NCBI GenBank assembly: GCA_030640045.1
Contig: DAOWKF010000048.1
Coordinates: forward strand, 1-14,451
Reading direction: 5' to 3'
DNA from: Candidatus Omnitrophota bacterium
GTDB lineage: Bacteria > NPL-UPA2 > BS750m-G34
DNA length: 14,451 nucleotides
Part shown: piece by piece, positions 1 through 6,941 of the stretch
How the letters are laid out: each line of letters opens with the position of its first letter
How positions within the stretch are numbered: position 1 is the stretch's first letter
Notes under the pieces: model-generated
What the model saw: only the letters and a program-made list of their open reading frames with translations
Databases searched by the model: none
Told to the model about the DNA's origin: nothing
Position numbers and translations under genes: made by a program

Positions 1-1206
1 ATGACGACCCAGTTTAAACATGTCCTTCGTTTAAGTCAGAGTCTTTCTCGCGAGATAGATTCTATTTTTATCTGCGGCGGGGCGCTCGTTACCCTTGCGC
101 CGGAATCTTTAAAAGATGCGCCGCTCAACGCGATCTGCCGCGGGGAAGGAGAAGAGGCCGTTCTTGAATTGATAGAGAAGATCGAACAGGGCAGCGATTT
201 TAGAGAAATCAGGAATCTCTGGTGGAAGCAGGACAACGTTGTCTTTCACAATTCCTTAAGGCCGCTTATTTCTGACCTGGACAGCCTCCCGTTTCCGGAC
301 AGGGAAATATTTGACTACCAGGGTATTATTGATTCTGACTTTGGCCAGGCCAGTTTTATCTTCAGCCGCGGGTGCCCTTTTAACTGTTCCTATTGCAGCA
401 ATCATGCTTTTCACAGGATATACGGCGAACCGTATGTGCGTATGAGAGGTGTGGATAAGGCGCTGGGAGAGATAGAGCATGTCGCTTCCCGGTATCGCTT
501 CGATACTATAGTCTTTGATGATGATACTATGACTGCGGATAAAAAATGGCTTAAGGAGTTTTTGGATGGATACAGGAAACATTTCCGTTATCCTTTTGAT
601 TTAAATATAAGGGTAGAGACAGTGGATGAAGAAATATTCCCTCTGCTAAAAGAGGCAGGGTGCCGTAAGGTATCAATCGGCGTTGAGTGCGGGAATGAAA
701 AATTAAGAAAGGAAGTTTTAAGGCGCCGTATGACTAATAACGCTATTATGGAATGTTTTGGCCGGGCTAAGGGCTCAGGCCTTAAGACAAAGTCTTTTAA
801 CTTGATAGGTTTCCCGGGTGAAGATAGGAAGACATTTAGAGATACAATCCGCCTTAATCAGGTTATTAATCCGACTTCTCTTATATTAAATATATTTTAT
901 CCTTATCCCGGGACAGACCTCTATGAAGTATGTCACAAAAATGGATATATCGGAGAGGAAAGTAAAACATTTCGGGAAAGGGATGATACGATCTTAAATC
1001 TCCCGGATTTCCCGAGAAAAGATATTATTAATTTCTACAGGAAGTTTGGCTATCTTGTGTATCTACATACTAATCTCTGGAAGGCCGTGGTTTATTTATT
1101 CCGCTATTCCCCGTTGGGTGAACCTTTTTTAAGGTGGATAGAGAAGAATCTTTATCTTGGGGGTCGATACGCCAAGAGGATGATAAAGATTTTATCAAGG
1201 GCTTGA
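1..1206 (+). CDS. B12-binding-type radical SAM protein, 5' end cut off by window edge
   Basis: Radical SAM enzyme of the cobalamin-dependent class, which reductively cleaves S-adenosylmethionine and often methylates unreactive carbons. Seen: the CX3CX2C [4Fe-4S] motif at C125, C129 and C132; an FDDD stretch at 172-175; and a YPYPGTDLYE motif near residue 300, typical of this class. Residues 1-60 are only the second half of a B12-binding domain (IFICGG near 22-27, GEGEE at 48-52). The first half of the Rossmann-like domain is missing. The ATG at position 1 is therefore probably an internal Met and the gene starts upstream of the window. The C-terminal 70 residues are basic and partly hydrophobic, which may favour membrane contact. 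The gene ends 11 nt before the DegT-family gene and looks like part of the same operon. The substrate cannot be read from sequence; a glycan or lipid is inferred from the neighbours. Confidence 0.9.
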   Translation: MTTQFKHVLRLSQSLSREIDSIFICGGALVTLAPESLKDAPLNAICRGEGEEAVLELIEKIEQGSDFREIRNLWWKQDNVVFHNSLRPLISDLDSLPFPDREIFDYQGIIDSDFGQASFIFSRGCPFNCSYCSNHAFHRIYGEPYVRMRGVDKALGEIEHVASRYRFDTIVFDDDTMTADKKWLKEFLDGYRKHFRYPFDLNIRVETVDEEIFPLLKEAGCRKVSIGVECGNEKLRKEVLRRRMTNNAIMECFGRAKGSGLKTKSFNLIGFPGEDRKTFRDTIRLNQVINPTSLILNIFYPYPGTDLYEVCHKNGYIGEESKTFRERDDTILNLPDFPRKDIINFYRKFGYLVYLHTNLWKAVVYLFRYSPLGEPFLRWIEKNLYLGGRYAKRMIKILSRA

Positions 1207-1211
1207 AAGGA
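1206..1211 (+). promoter_or_regulatory. Ribosome binding site that sets the start of the DegT-family gene
   Basis: AAAGGA lies 6 nt before the ATG at 1218 and overlaps the stop codon of the preceding gene. The frame stays open back to an ATG at 1134, but that would add 28 charged residues unlike the family N-terminus and overlap the upstream gene by 73 nt. The Shine-Dalgarno match favours 1218. Confidence 0.6.
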
Positions 1212-1217
1212 AAGAAG

Positions 1218-2420
1218 ATGTTTCGTATTACAGTAGGTACGGTCAATATCGGAGAAGTGACAAAGAAGAGGGTTATGGCGATACTTGATTCCAACCGCCT
1301 TTCCTCCGGTAAATATGTAGAAGAATTTGAAGACAAATTTGCCCGTTATCATGGAACCAGCTCTGCTGTAGCAGTTTCGACCGGGACCGATGCATGCACT
1401 ATTGCCCTGGCAATGTTACACGATATTACATCTGCCCGTGATGATGAGGTAATACTGCCCGCCCTTACATTTGTAGCAACTGCGAATGCAGCGCTTCATG
1501 CGGGTTTCAGGCCTGTTTTTGTGGACGTAGACAGAGATACTTATAATATCAATCCGGAGAAGATAGAAGAGGCTATTGGCGCTAATACGCGGGCTATTAT
1601 GCCAGTGCATTTATTCGGCCGGCCTTGTGAGATGGATAAAATTATGGATATAGCCGCGGTAAAAAATCTCCGTGTCATAGAGGATGCCTCAGAGGCCCAC
1701 GGAGCCCTCTATCACGGAAAGAAGGTGGGGACATTTGGCAGTCTTGCTGCATTCAGTTTCTATGTAGCCCATATTGTTACTACAGGTGAAGGAGGGGCTA
1801 TTATTACTAATGATGAAGAACTTGCCGCATCCGCACGTTCACTCCGCGCCCATGGCAGGGCGTGTAAATGCAAAAAATGTGTCCTGAATATTTCGTCTTC
1901 AAGGTGCCCTTTGAGGTTTGAGCTTGATGAGAATAAAGACAGGCGATTTTTCTTTGAGCGTATCGGTTATTCCAGTAAGATGAATGAGGTAGAGGCGGCT
2001 ATTGGCCTGGAACAGATTGATAAACTCGATGAGATTATTGAAAAACGCCGCAAGAATCTTGATTTTTTAAATACACATCTTAAAGAATTTGAAGAATATT
2101 TTCAACTATTTAAAGATAAAGAAGGAGAGGTCATCAGCCCTCTGGCGTATCCTGTTTTGATAAGACGGGGCAGTAAATTGCAGAGGAAAGATATAGTAGA
2201 TTTTTTGGAAAAAAACGGGATAGAGACAAGGCCGATGTTTTCTTCTATCCCGACCCAGCAGCCGGCTTATAAATATCTTGGTTTAAAACCCGGTCAATTC
2301 CCTGAGGCTGAATATATAGGAACGCACGGCTTCTATATAGGAGTTCACCAGGACATTAAAGAAGAAGATTTATATTTTGTAGTAGAAACAATAAAAAAGT
2401 TTATAAAAAAGAAAGGTTAA
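1218..2420 (+). CDS. DegT/DnrJ/EryC1-fold PLP enzyme with His in place of the Schiff-base Lys (probable nucleotide-sugar 3-dehydratase)
   Basis: A 400-residue member of the fold-type I sugar aminotransferase superfamily. Seen: STGTDA at 54-59 (phosphate-binding region), D156 in VIEDASEAHG (pyridine-N contact) and TTGEGG at 188-193. In ordinary sugar aminotransferases the motif before GEGG carries the PLP lysine (SFYATKNLTTGEGG type). Here it reads SFYVAHIVTTGEGG, so H185 replaces Lys; the codon is cat at 1770-1772. The same exchange is established for ColD (GDP-4-keto-6-deoxymannose 3-dehydratase) and E1/DdhC/RfbH, which remove the C3 hydroxyl using PMP. Four cysteines (C216, C218, C221, C230) lie where E1 enzymes carry [2Fe-2S] ligands, but the more N-terminal E1 cysteine is S158 here. 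The C-terminal GFYIGVHQ motif also resembles the dehydratase branch. The gene lies 1 nt before an epimerase/reductase gene. Inferred role: C3 deoxygenation of an NDP-4-keto-6-deoxysugar. Aminotransferase activity is unlikely without Lys. Confidence 0.88.
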   Translation: MFRITVGTVNIGEVTKKRVMAILDSNRLSSGKYVEEFEDKFARYHGTSSAVAVSTGTDACTIALAMLHDITSARDDEVILPALTFVATANAALHAGFRPVFVDVDRDTYNINPEKIEEAIGANTRAIMPVHLFGRPCEMDKIMDIAAVKNLRVIEDASEAHGALYHGKKVGTFGSLAAFSFYVAHIVTTGEGGAIITNDEELAASARSLRAHGRACKCKKCVLNISSSRCPLRFELDENKDRRFFFERIGYSSKMNEVEAAIGLEQIDKLDEIIEKRRKNLDFLNTHLKEFEEYFQLFKDKEGEVISPLAYPVLIRRGSKLQRKDIVDFLEKNGIETRPMFSSIPTQQPAYKYLGLKPGQFPEAEYIGTHGFYIGVHQDIKEEDLYFVVETIKKFIKKKG

Positions 2421-2421
2421 A

Positions 2422-3393
2422 ATGCCATACTGGAAAAATCGTTGGGTCCTGGTTACAGGAGGCTGCGGGTTTATCGGCTCGCATGTTGTTGAGAAATTAA
2501 TAGAGCTCGGAGCAAAGGTCAGGGTCGCGGATAATCTATCACAGGGAGAAGTTTCTTGTTTAGAAAAGGTCAAAAAGAAGATTGAATTTAAAAACATCGA
2601 ACTAACTAACATAGACAAAGCAACAAAGGTGTGTAAAGGGATGGATGTGGTTATGCACCTTGCTGCAAAGGTAGGGGGGATTGGGTATAACATTGCGCAT
2701 CCCGGAGAGATGTTCTATAAAAATGTGGTTTTGAATACAACGATTATGGAAGCGGCAAGGCTTGCAGGGGTAGAAAGGTTCCTAACGGTAAGTTCTGCCT
2801 GTGTTTATCCGCGTTTTTGCACTATACCTACTCCTGAAGAAGAAGGATTTAAAGACGATCCTGATCCAAGCAATTTTGGTTATGGCTGGTCAAAAAGGGT
2901 AGCTGAAATACAGGCCAGATCCTATAACCGGGAATACAAAGATTTTAAGATAGCTATAGCCAGGCCATATAATTGTTATGGGCCACGCGATGATTTCGAT
3001 TTGAATACCTGTCATGTTATTCCTGCCCTTATCCACAAGGTAGAGGAAGGTCAAAACCCGCTAATTGTGCGAGGCACAGGAGAGGAGACACGGGCATTTA
3101 TCTATGTAGAAGATTTCGCAGAGGGTGTGATATTGCTTACAGAGAGATATCCTGAGTCTGATCCTGTCAATATCGGGACAACCGAGGAGATAAAGATAAA
3201 AGACCTTGCCTATCTTATAGTAGAGCTTTCCGGAAAGAAGATAGCTGTCCAATTTGATACCTCCAAACCTTCCGGCCAGCCAAGACGCAATGCCGATGTC
3301 CGTAAAGCCAAAGAAAAGATCGGTTTTGAGGCACGCACCCCTCTAAAAGAAGGCATTGCCAGGACTATAGAATGGTACCGAAAAAAACTTTAG
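2422..3393 (+). CDS. Extended SDR, GDP-L-fucose synthase / GDP-mannose 3,5-epimerase-like
   Basis: A 323-residue NAD(P)-dependent nucleotide-sugar epimerase/reductase. Seen: TGGCGFIGSH at 12-21 for dinucleotide binding; LAAKVGGIG at 80-88, a hallmark of GDP-fucose synthase relatives; SSACVYP at 124-130, with C127 matching the catalytic Cys of GDP-fucose synthase and GDP-mannose 3,5-epimerase; Y154-x3-K158 as the catalytic pair; RPYNCYGPRDD at 181-191; and an RRNAD segment near the C-terminus as in GDP-mannose epimerases. A GAAAGG ribosome binding site (2411-2416) precedes the ATG, which lies 1 nt after the upstream stop, so the two products are probably made together. Known relatives epimerise C3 and/or C5 and may reduce C4. 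The colitose synthase ColC belongs to this group. Inferred: it acts on the product of the upstream His-type dehydratase. The exact sugar is unknown, and a plain GDP-sugar epimerase remains possible. Confidence 0.9.
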   Translation: MPYWKNRWVLVTGGCGFIGSHVVEKLIELGAKVRVADNLSQGEVSCLEKVKKKIEFKNIELTNIDKATKVCKGMDVVMHLAAKVGGIGYNIAHPGEMFYKNVVLNTTIMEAARLAGVERFLTVSSACVYPRFCTIPTPEEEGFKDDPDPSNFGYGWSKRVAEIQARSYNREYKDFKIAIARPYNCYGPRDDFDLNTCHVIPALIHKVEEGQNPLIVRGTGEETRAFIYVEDFAEGVILLTERYPESDPVNIGTTEEIKIKDLAYLIVELSGKKIAVQFDTSKPSGQPRRNADVRKAKEKIGFEARTPLKEGIARTIEWYRKKL

Positions 3394-4061
3394 TTATTTT
3401 GACCCTGAATGAGATAGCGGGGGTAAGGGCGCTTTACCCTAAGATCCCTTTTGATAAGGCCGATGAGGTTCTCGTTATAGACGGGGGTTCAGAGGATGGG
3501 ACTATCGAGTTTTTTAAGGAAAAGGGCATCCCTGTGCATATCCAGGAGGTCAGGGGAAGGGGAGAGGCATTTCGCCTGGCCTGTAAACTAAGCAAGGGCA
3601 CTGATCTCCTGTTCTTCAGTCCTGATGGCAATGAAGACCCGGATGACATTCCGCGCCTTTTTAAACTCCTTGAAGAAGGGAATGATTTAGCCGTTGCCTC
3701 CAGATTCCTTTCGGGATCAAGAAACGATGAAGCAGAAAAATTATTGCCCCTGCGCGCGTGGGCCAACAGGATTTTTACAATTTTAGCTGACATATTTTTT
3801 AGAGGGAAGATGGCAGATACCATCAATGGCTACCGCGCTATTAAAAAAGACAAATTCATGCTTCTTAACCTTGACGTGTCAGGTTTTGCGATTGAATACC
3901 AGATGTCAATCAGGGCTATGAAATTAGGGTTCCGCATAGCTGAAATCCCCACCATAGAGGGGGACCGCATTGGCGGCGAAAGCACTGCCTATTCCATTCC
4001 CACAGGCCTCAAGATTTTAAAAATATTTCTGCGGGAGCTTGTGATTGGCAGAAAATTTTAG
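3372..4061 (+). CDS. GT2 glycosyltransferase, DPM1-like
   Basis: A 229-residue soluble GT-A fold transferase of the dolichyl-phosphate-mannose-synthase type, which usually moves a sugar from a nucleotide donor to a polyprenyl phosphate. Seen: LTLNE at 10-14, VIDGGSEDGT at 35-44 (nucleotide-binding turn), FFSPDGNEDP at 81-90 and INGYRAI at 151-157. The metal-binding DXD is read here as S83-P84-D85, with Ser replacing the first Asp. I believe this is a subfamily trait rather than damage. There is no C-terminal membrane domain. The start lies 22 nt inside the preceding gene, with AGGA at 3361-3364 seven nt upstream of the ATG. The donor and acceptor cannot be told from sequence. Confidence 0.9.
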   Translation: MVPKKTLVILTLNEIAGVRALYPKIPFDKADEVLVIDGGSEDGTIEFFKEKGIPVHIQEVRGRGEAFRLACKLSKGTDLLFFSPDGNEDPDDIPRLFKLLEEGNDLAVASRFLSGSRNDEAEKLLPLRAWANRIFTILADIFFRGKMADTINGYRAIKKDKFMLLNLDVSGFAIEYQMSIRAMKLGFRIAEIPTIEGDRIGGESTAYSIPTGLKILKIFLRELVIGRKF

Positions 4062-4069
4062 ATCACCGC

Positions 4070-4768
4070 ATGTTCGATGAAGTCAGTGTTGTTTTTCCTG
4101 CCTTTAATGAAGAAGAAAATATCTTGTCCCTTTTAAATAAATCCCGGGAAGTTTTTTCCCGATATTTTAAAAACTGGGAAATAATTGTTGTCAATGACGG
4201 AAGCGCTGATAATACTAAGGATAAGGTTGAAAGATTGGCTCAGGAAGACAAGCGGATTAGAGTTATCTCGCATGCGAAAAATTTCGGCTACGGCGGGGCA
4301 CTTCGGACGGGTTTCAGGGAGGCGCAATTTAAACTTGTATTCTTTAGTGACAGCGACAGGCAGTTTGATATGGAGGAGATTAGCCTGCTTTTGCCCTGTC
4401 TTGAGAAAGCAGATATAGTGACTGGATACCGGGTAACCAGGGCGGACCCATTCCACAGAATTTTAAATGCGTTGTTATATAACTGGCTGGTGAGGGTTAT
4501 TTTTGCAATAAAGATTAGAGATGTAAATTGCGCGTTTAAATTCATCAAGCGTCCTGTCCTTGAAACAATATCCTTAGAATCAAATGGCGCTTTGGTTAAT
4601 GCGGAACTTTTATACAAAGCAAAAAAGAATAGTTTTAAGATTGTAGAAGTCCCTGTCCATCATTACCCCAGAAAAAGCGGGTCTCAGACCGGGGCAAGGC
4701 CCGGGGTAGTATTCAGGATGTTCTTCGAGCTTTTAAAATGGAGAATAAAGTGGGGTTGTATAGGTTAA
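4070..4768 (+). CDS. GT2 glycosyltransferase, DPM1-like, with intact DXD
   Basis: A 232-residue GT-A glycosyltransferase. Seen: VVFPAFNEEENI at 7-18; VVNDGSADNT at 40-49; NFGYGGALRTGF at 71-82; the metal site DSD at 94-96; DVNCAFKFIKR at 151-161; and a VPVHHYPRKSG segment at 194-204, common in polyprenyl-phosphate glycosyltransferases. It is similar in length and plan to the preceding GT2 but clearly divergent from it, so this is not a recent duplication. The start lies 8 nt after the upstream stop without a clear Shine-Dalgarno, so translation probably depends on ribosomes finishing the gene before it. Inferred role: loading a sugar onto undecaprenyl phosphate, or adding an early residue of the glycan. 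The donor is unknown. Confidence 0.9.
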   Translation: MFDEVSVVFPAFNEEENILSLLNKSREVFSRYFKNWEIIVVNDGSADNTKDKVERLAQEDKRIRVISHAKNFGYGGALRTGFREAQFKLVFFSDSDRQFDMEEISLLLPCLEKADIVTGYRVTRADPFHRILNALLYNWLVRVIFAIKIRDVNCAFKFIKRPVLETISLESNGALVNAELLYKAKKNSFKIVEVPVHHYPRKSGSQTGARPGVVFRMFFELLKWRIKWGCIG

Positions 4769-5817
4769 GCTTACAAAAGGCATTAATAGCTTTTGTAATT
4801 GATATAGTTGGCTATACAATATTTGGACCGTATATTATTGCCCGCGAAATTTTTTTCCGAAAAAGTTTTTCTCCGTCTTCAATCCTCTTACTCCGGCTTG
4901 ACCATATGGGAGATGTGCTTATGGCAACGCCTGCAATTATTGCCTTGAAAAAACAGTTTCCCTCTGCGCGGATTACAGTAGGGGTTAAAGAGGTAAACCG
5001 CTGTCTTATCTCTCTTCCAGGAATAGTAACTACCACTGTCCCACCTGTGCGGTGGAAGATGTGGGTTTCACTGCGGAAAGAAAAGTTTGATCTTGTGATA
5101 GATTTCAAAGGGGATCTTAGAAATATAATATTGCTTTTTTTAACAGGAAGTAAGGAACGCGTAAGTTATGGCATAAGGGGTGGGGGATTTCTGCTTACAA
5201 AAAGGGTTAAATATATTTCCGGCATAAGGCATGAAATAGATAGAAACCTGGATATAGTAAAGGCTATTGCCGGAGAAGCTGAGAGGCAAGTCCCGCGTTA
5301 TGATGTGAGCGCTGAAAAGGAAGCAAAAGGTGAGAAAGTTATTGGTATACATCCCGGCGCAAATTCTTCTTCCAAGAGATGGCCTGCTTCCTATTTTGCG
5401 CGACTTGCTAATAGGATTGAAAAAGAGGGGCTTGGAAGGGTTATTGTATTTGTCGGACCAAATGAAGAGAGAGTCATCAATGAGATGAAACAGAACCTTG
5501 ATCCCCGGATTCTTATAAGGGATGATTTACCTTTGGAGGCATTAGCTGTAGAGTTTAAAAAATTAGATCTATTCATCGGTAATGACAGCGGCCCGTTTCA
5601 TCTCGCTGAGGCTGTAGGCACAAAGGTGATAACTATATTCGGGGCAACATATCCCGAGATAGTCGGCCCTGTAAGCAGCAATAGTGTAATTATAAAAACC
5701 AAGCGCTCCTGTGCTCCATGTAGAATGCCGGGACAGAAAGAAAGATGTAAAAGCTTCGACTGCCTCAAGGAGATATCAGTGGATGAAGTGTATGAGGTTG
5801 TGAAAAGAAATTTATGA
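4738..5817 (+). CDS. GT9 glycosyltransferase, ADP-heptose:LPS heptosyltransferase-like
   Basis: A 359-residue GT-B enzyme of the WaaC/WaaF/WaaQ group. Seen: LLRLDHMGDVLMATPA at 51-66 (the N-terminal signature of the family); GIHPGA at 203-208 and KRWP at 213-216 in the nucleotide-sugar half; GNDSGPFHLAEAVGT at 281-295; and C325, C328, C337 and C342 in the usual C-terminal cysteine cluster. Residues 12-39 form an extra hydrophobic stretch before the catalytic fold, a likely membrane anchor. The ATG at 4738 overlaps the previous gene by 31 nt. GTG at 4750 is an alternative start with GGAG (4740-4743) six nt upstream. GT9 enzymes normally add heptose to lipopolysaccharide core. Here the donor is not certain, because no heptose-forming gene is in the window. 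Confidence 0.93.
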   Translation: MENKVGLYRLSLQKALIAFVIDIVGYTIFGPYIIAREIFFRKSFSPSSILLLRLDHMGDVLMATPAIIALKKQFPSARITVGVKEVNRCLISLPGIVTTTVPPVRWKMWVSLRKEKFDLVIDFKGDLRNIILLFLTGSKERVSYGIRGGGFLLTKRVKYISGIRHEIDRNLDIVKAIAGEAERQVPRYDVSAEKEAKGEKVIGIHPGANSSSKRWPASYFARLANRIEKEGLGRVIVFVGPNEERVINEMKQNLDPRILIRDDLPLEALAVEFKKLDLFIGNDSGPFHLAEAVGTKVITIFGATYPEIVGPVSSNSVIIKTKRSCAPCRMPGQKERCKSFDCLKEISVDEVYEVVKRNL

Positions 5818-6941
5818 CCATTCTTCAGGTCGCTACCGGAATTTCGCTATATGGAGGGGAGAGGATTCTTTTATCTCTTGCTAAACATCTAAAGGAAACT
5901 GGCCACCGTGTTATTATCGTAAGCCCTGGAAAGGGCGAATTTGTTGATGTATGTCGTGAACTCGGGCATGAGGTAGTGGTTATCCCCCTGAAAAAGACCT
6001 ATGACCTTATGGCAGTGCTGCGTATCTCACGCCTTATTAAAAAAGAGAAGATAGATATTGTCCATAGCCACGGCCTCCTTGTAAATATTATAAGCCGGCT
6101 TGCTTCATATCTCTCAGGATGTCCAATAGTTAATACCATACATGTTATCCAGCATCTAAGCAGCAATTCCGCAGGAGTTTCCAGGAGGATAAGGAATATG
6201 TACTACAGGACCCTGGATAATTTTACTTCCGGGTTCTGCCGGAAGGTTATCACTGTCTCGGATGCAGTAAAGAGAGATCTCTTAAAACAGGGATTAGAAG
6301 AAGATAAATTGGTCACCATCCCTAATGGCATAGAAGAAAATCCCTTAGGCGAAGCCATCCCTTTGGGGGTACTTCCGTCCGGGTGTGGAGAGAATGAGAA
6401 GATAGTGGGGCTGGTTGGAAGGATAGCCCCACTTAAAGGGCACGATGATTTTATAACAGCAGTAAAGATTTTAATGTCTTCTAATCCAGGGCTAAAATTT
6501 CTAATTGTGGGTGAAGATATTGCCCATGGGGGAAGGTATTTAAATAATTTAAAGGAGAGGGTAAAGAAGGAGGGATTGGAGGGACGTGTCATATTTACCG
6601 GATTTGTTAAATCTATAAGAAAGGTAATGGCAGATTTTGCCGTCCTTACCCTCCCTGCATGGGAGGAGCCGTTTGGACTGGTAATTTTAGAGGCAATGTC
6701 ATTGGGGGTGCCGGTTGTTGCCACTAATGCCGGGGGGATCCCCGAGATAATTAAAGACAATGTGAATGGGCTCCTTATCCCACCGCGTTCTCCGGGAAAA
6801 CTTAGTGAGGCAATCTTGAAGATTCTGAATAATAAAAATCTTGCGACAAGACTTGCTCAAGAGGGCCTCAATACTGTAAAATATTATACAGCCCGGAGGA
6901 TGGCGAAGAGTATAGAGGATGTCTATCGTAATGTGATATGA
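5814..6941 (+). CDS. GT4 retaining glycosyltransferase
   Basis: A 375-residue GT-B glycosyltransferase. Seen: ISLYGGERILLSLA at 10-23 (N-terminal glycine loop), DIVHSHG at 81-87, VGRIAPLKGHDDF at 201-213 opening the donor domain, and the EX7E pair E285/E293 in EEPFGLVILEAM, followed by GVPVVATNAGGIPEII. The length is normal for the family and no catalytic element is missing. It starts at an ATGA overlap with the GT9 gene, so the two are translationally coupled. It probably extends the glycan on the cytoplasmic face of the inner membrane. The sugar and linkage cannot be assigned from sequence. Confidence 0.93.
   Translation: MTILQVATGISLYGGERILLSLAKHLKETGHRVIIVSPGKGEFVDVCRELGHEVVVIPLKKTYDLMAVLRISRLIKKEKIDIVHSHGLLVNIISRLASYLSGCPIVNTIHVIQHLSSNSAGVSRRIRNMYYRTLDNFTSGFCRKVITVSDAVKRDLLKQGLEEDKLVTIPNGIEENPLGEAIPLGVLPSGCGENEKIVGLVGRIAPLKGHDDFITAVKILMSSNPGLKFLIVGEDIAHGGRYLNNLKERVKKEGLEGRVIFTGFVKSIRKVMADFAVLTLPAWEEPFGLVILEAMSLGVPVVATNAGGIPEIIKDNVNGLLIPPRSPGKLSEAILKILNNKNLATRLAQEGLNTVKYYTARRMAKSIEDVYRNVI

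Noticed and set aside
1134..1217. Upstream extension of the DegT-family gene from an ATG at 1134
   Set aside because: The extension overlaps the preceding gene, is charged and unlike the family N-terminus, and a good ribosome binding site precedes the ATG at 1218.
3372..4768. Two consecutive GT2 genes as a recent tandem duplication
   Set aside because: They share only family motifs; the metal-binding segment, the middle and the C-terminal sequences differ strongly.
6203..6760. A 185-codon open frame on the - strand
   Set aside because: It lies wholly antisense to a well-supported GT4 gene, has low-complexity Ser/Pro-rich translation and no recognisable domain or ribosome binding site.
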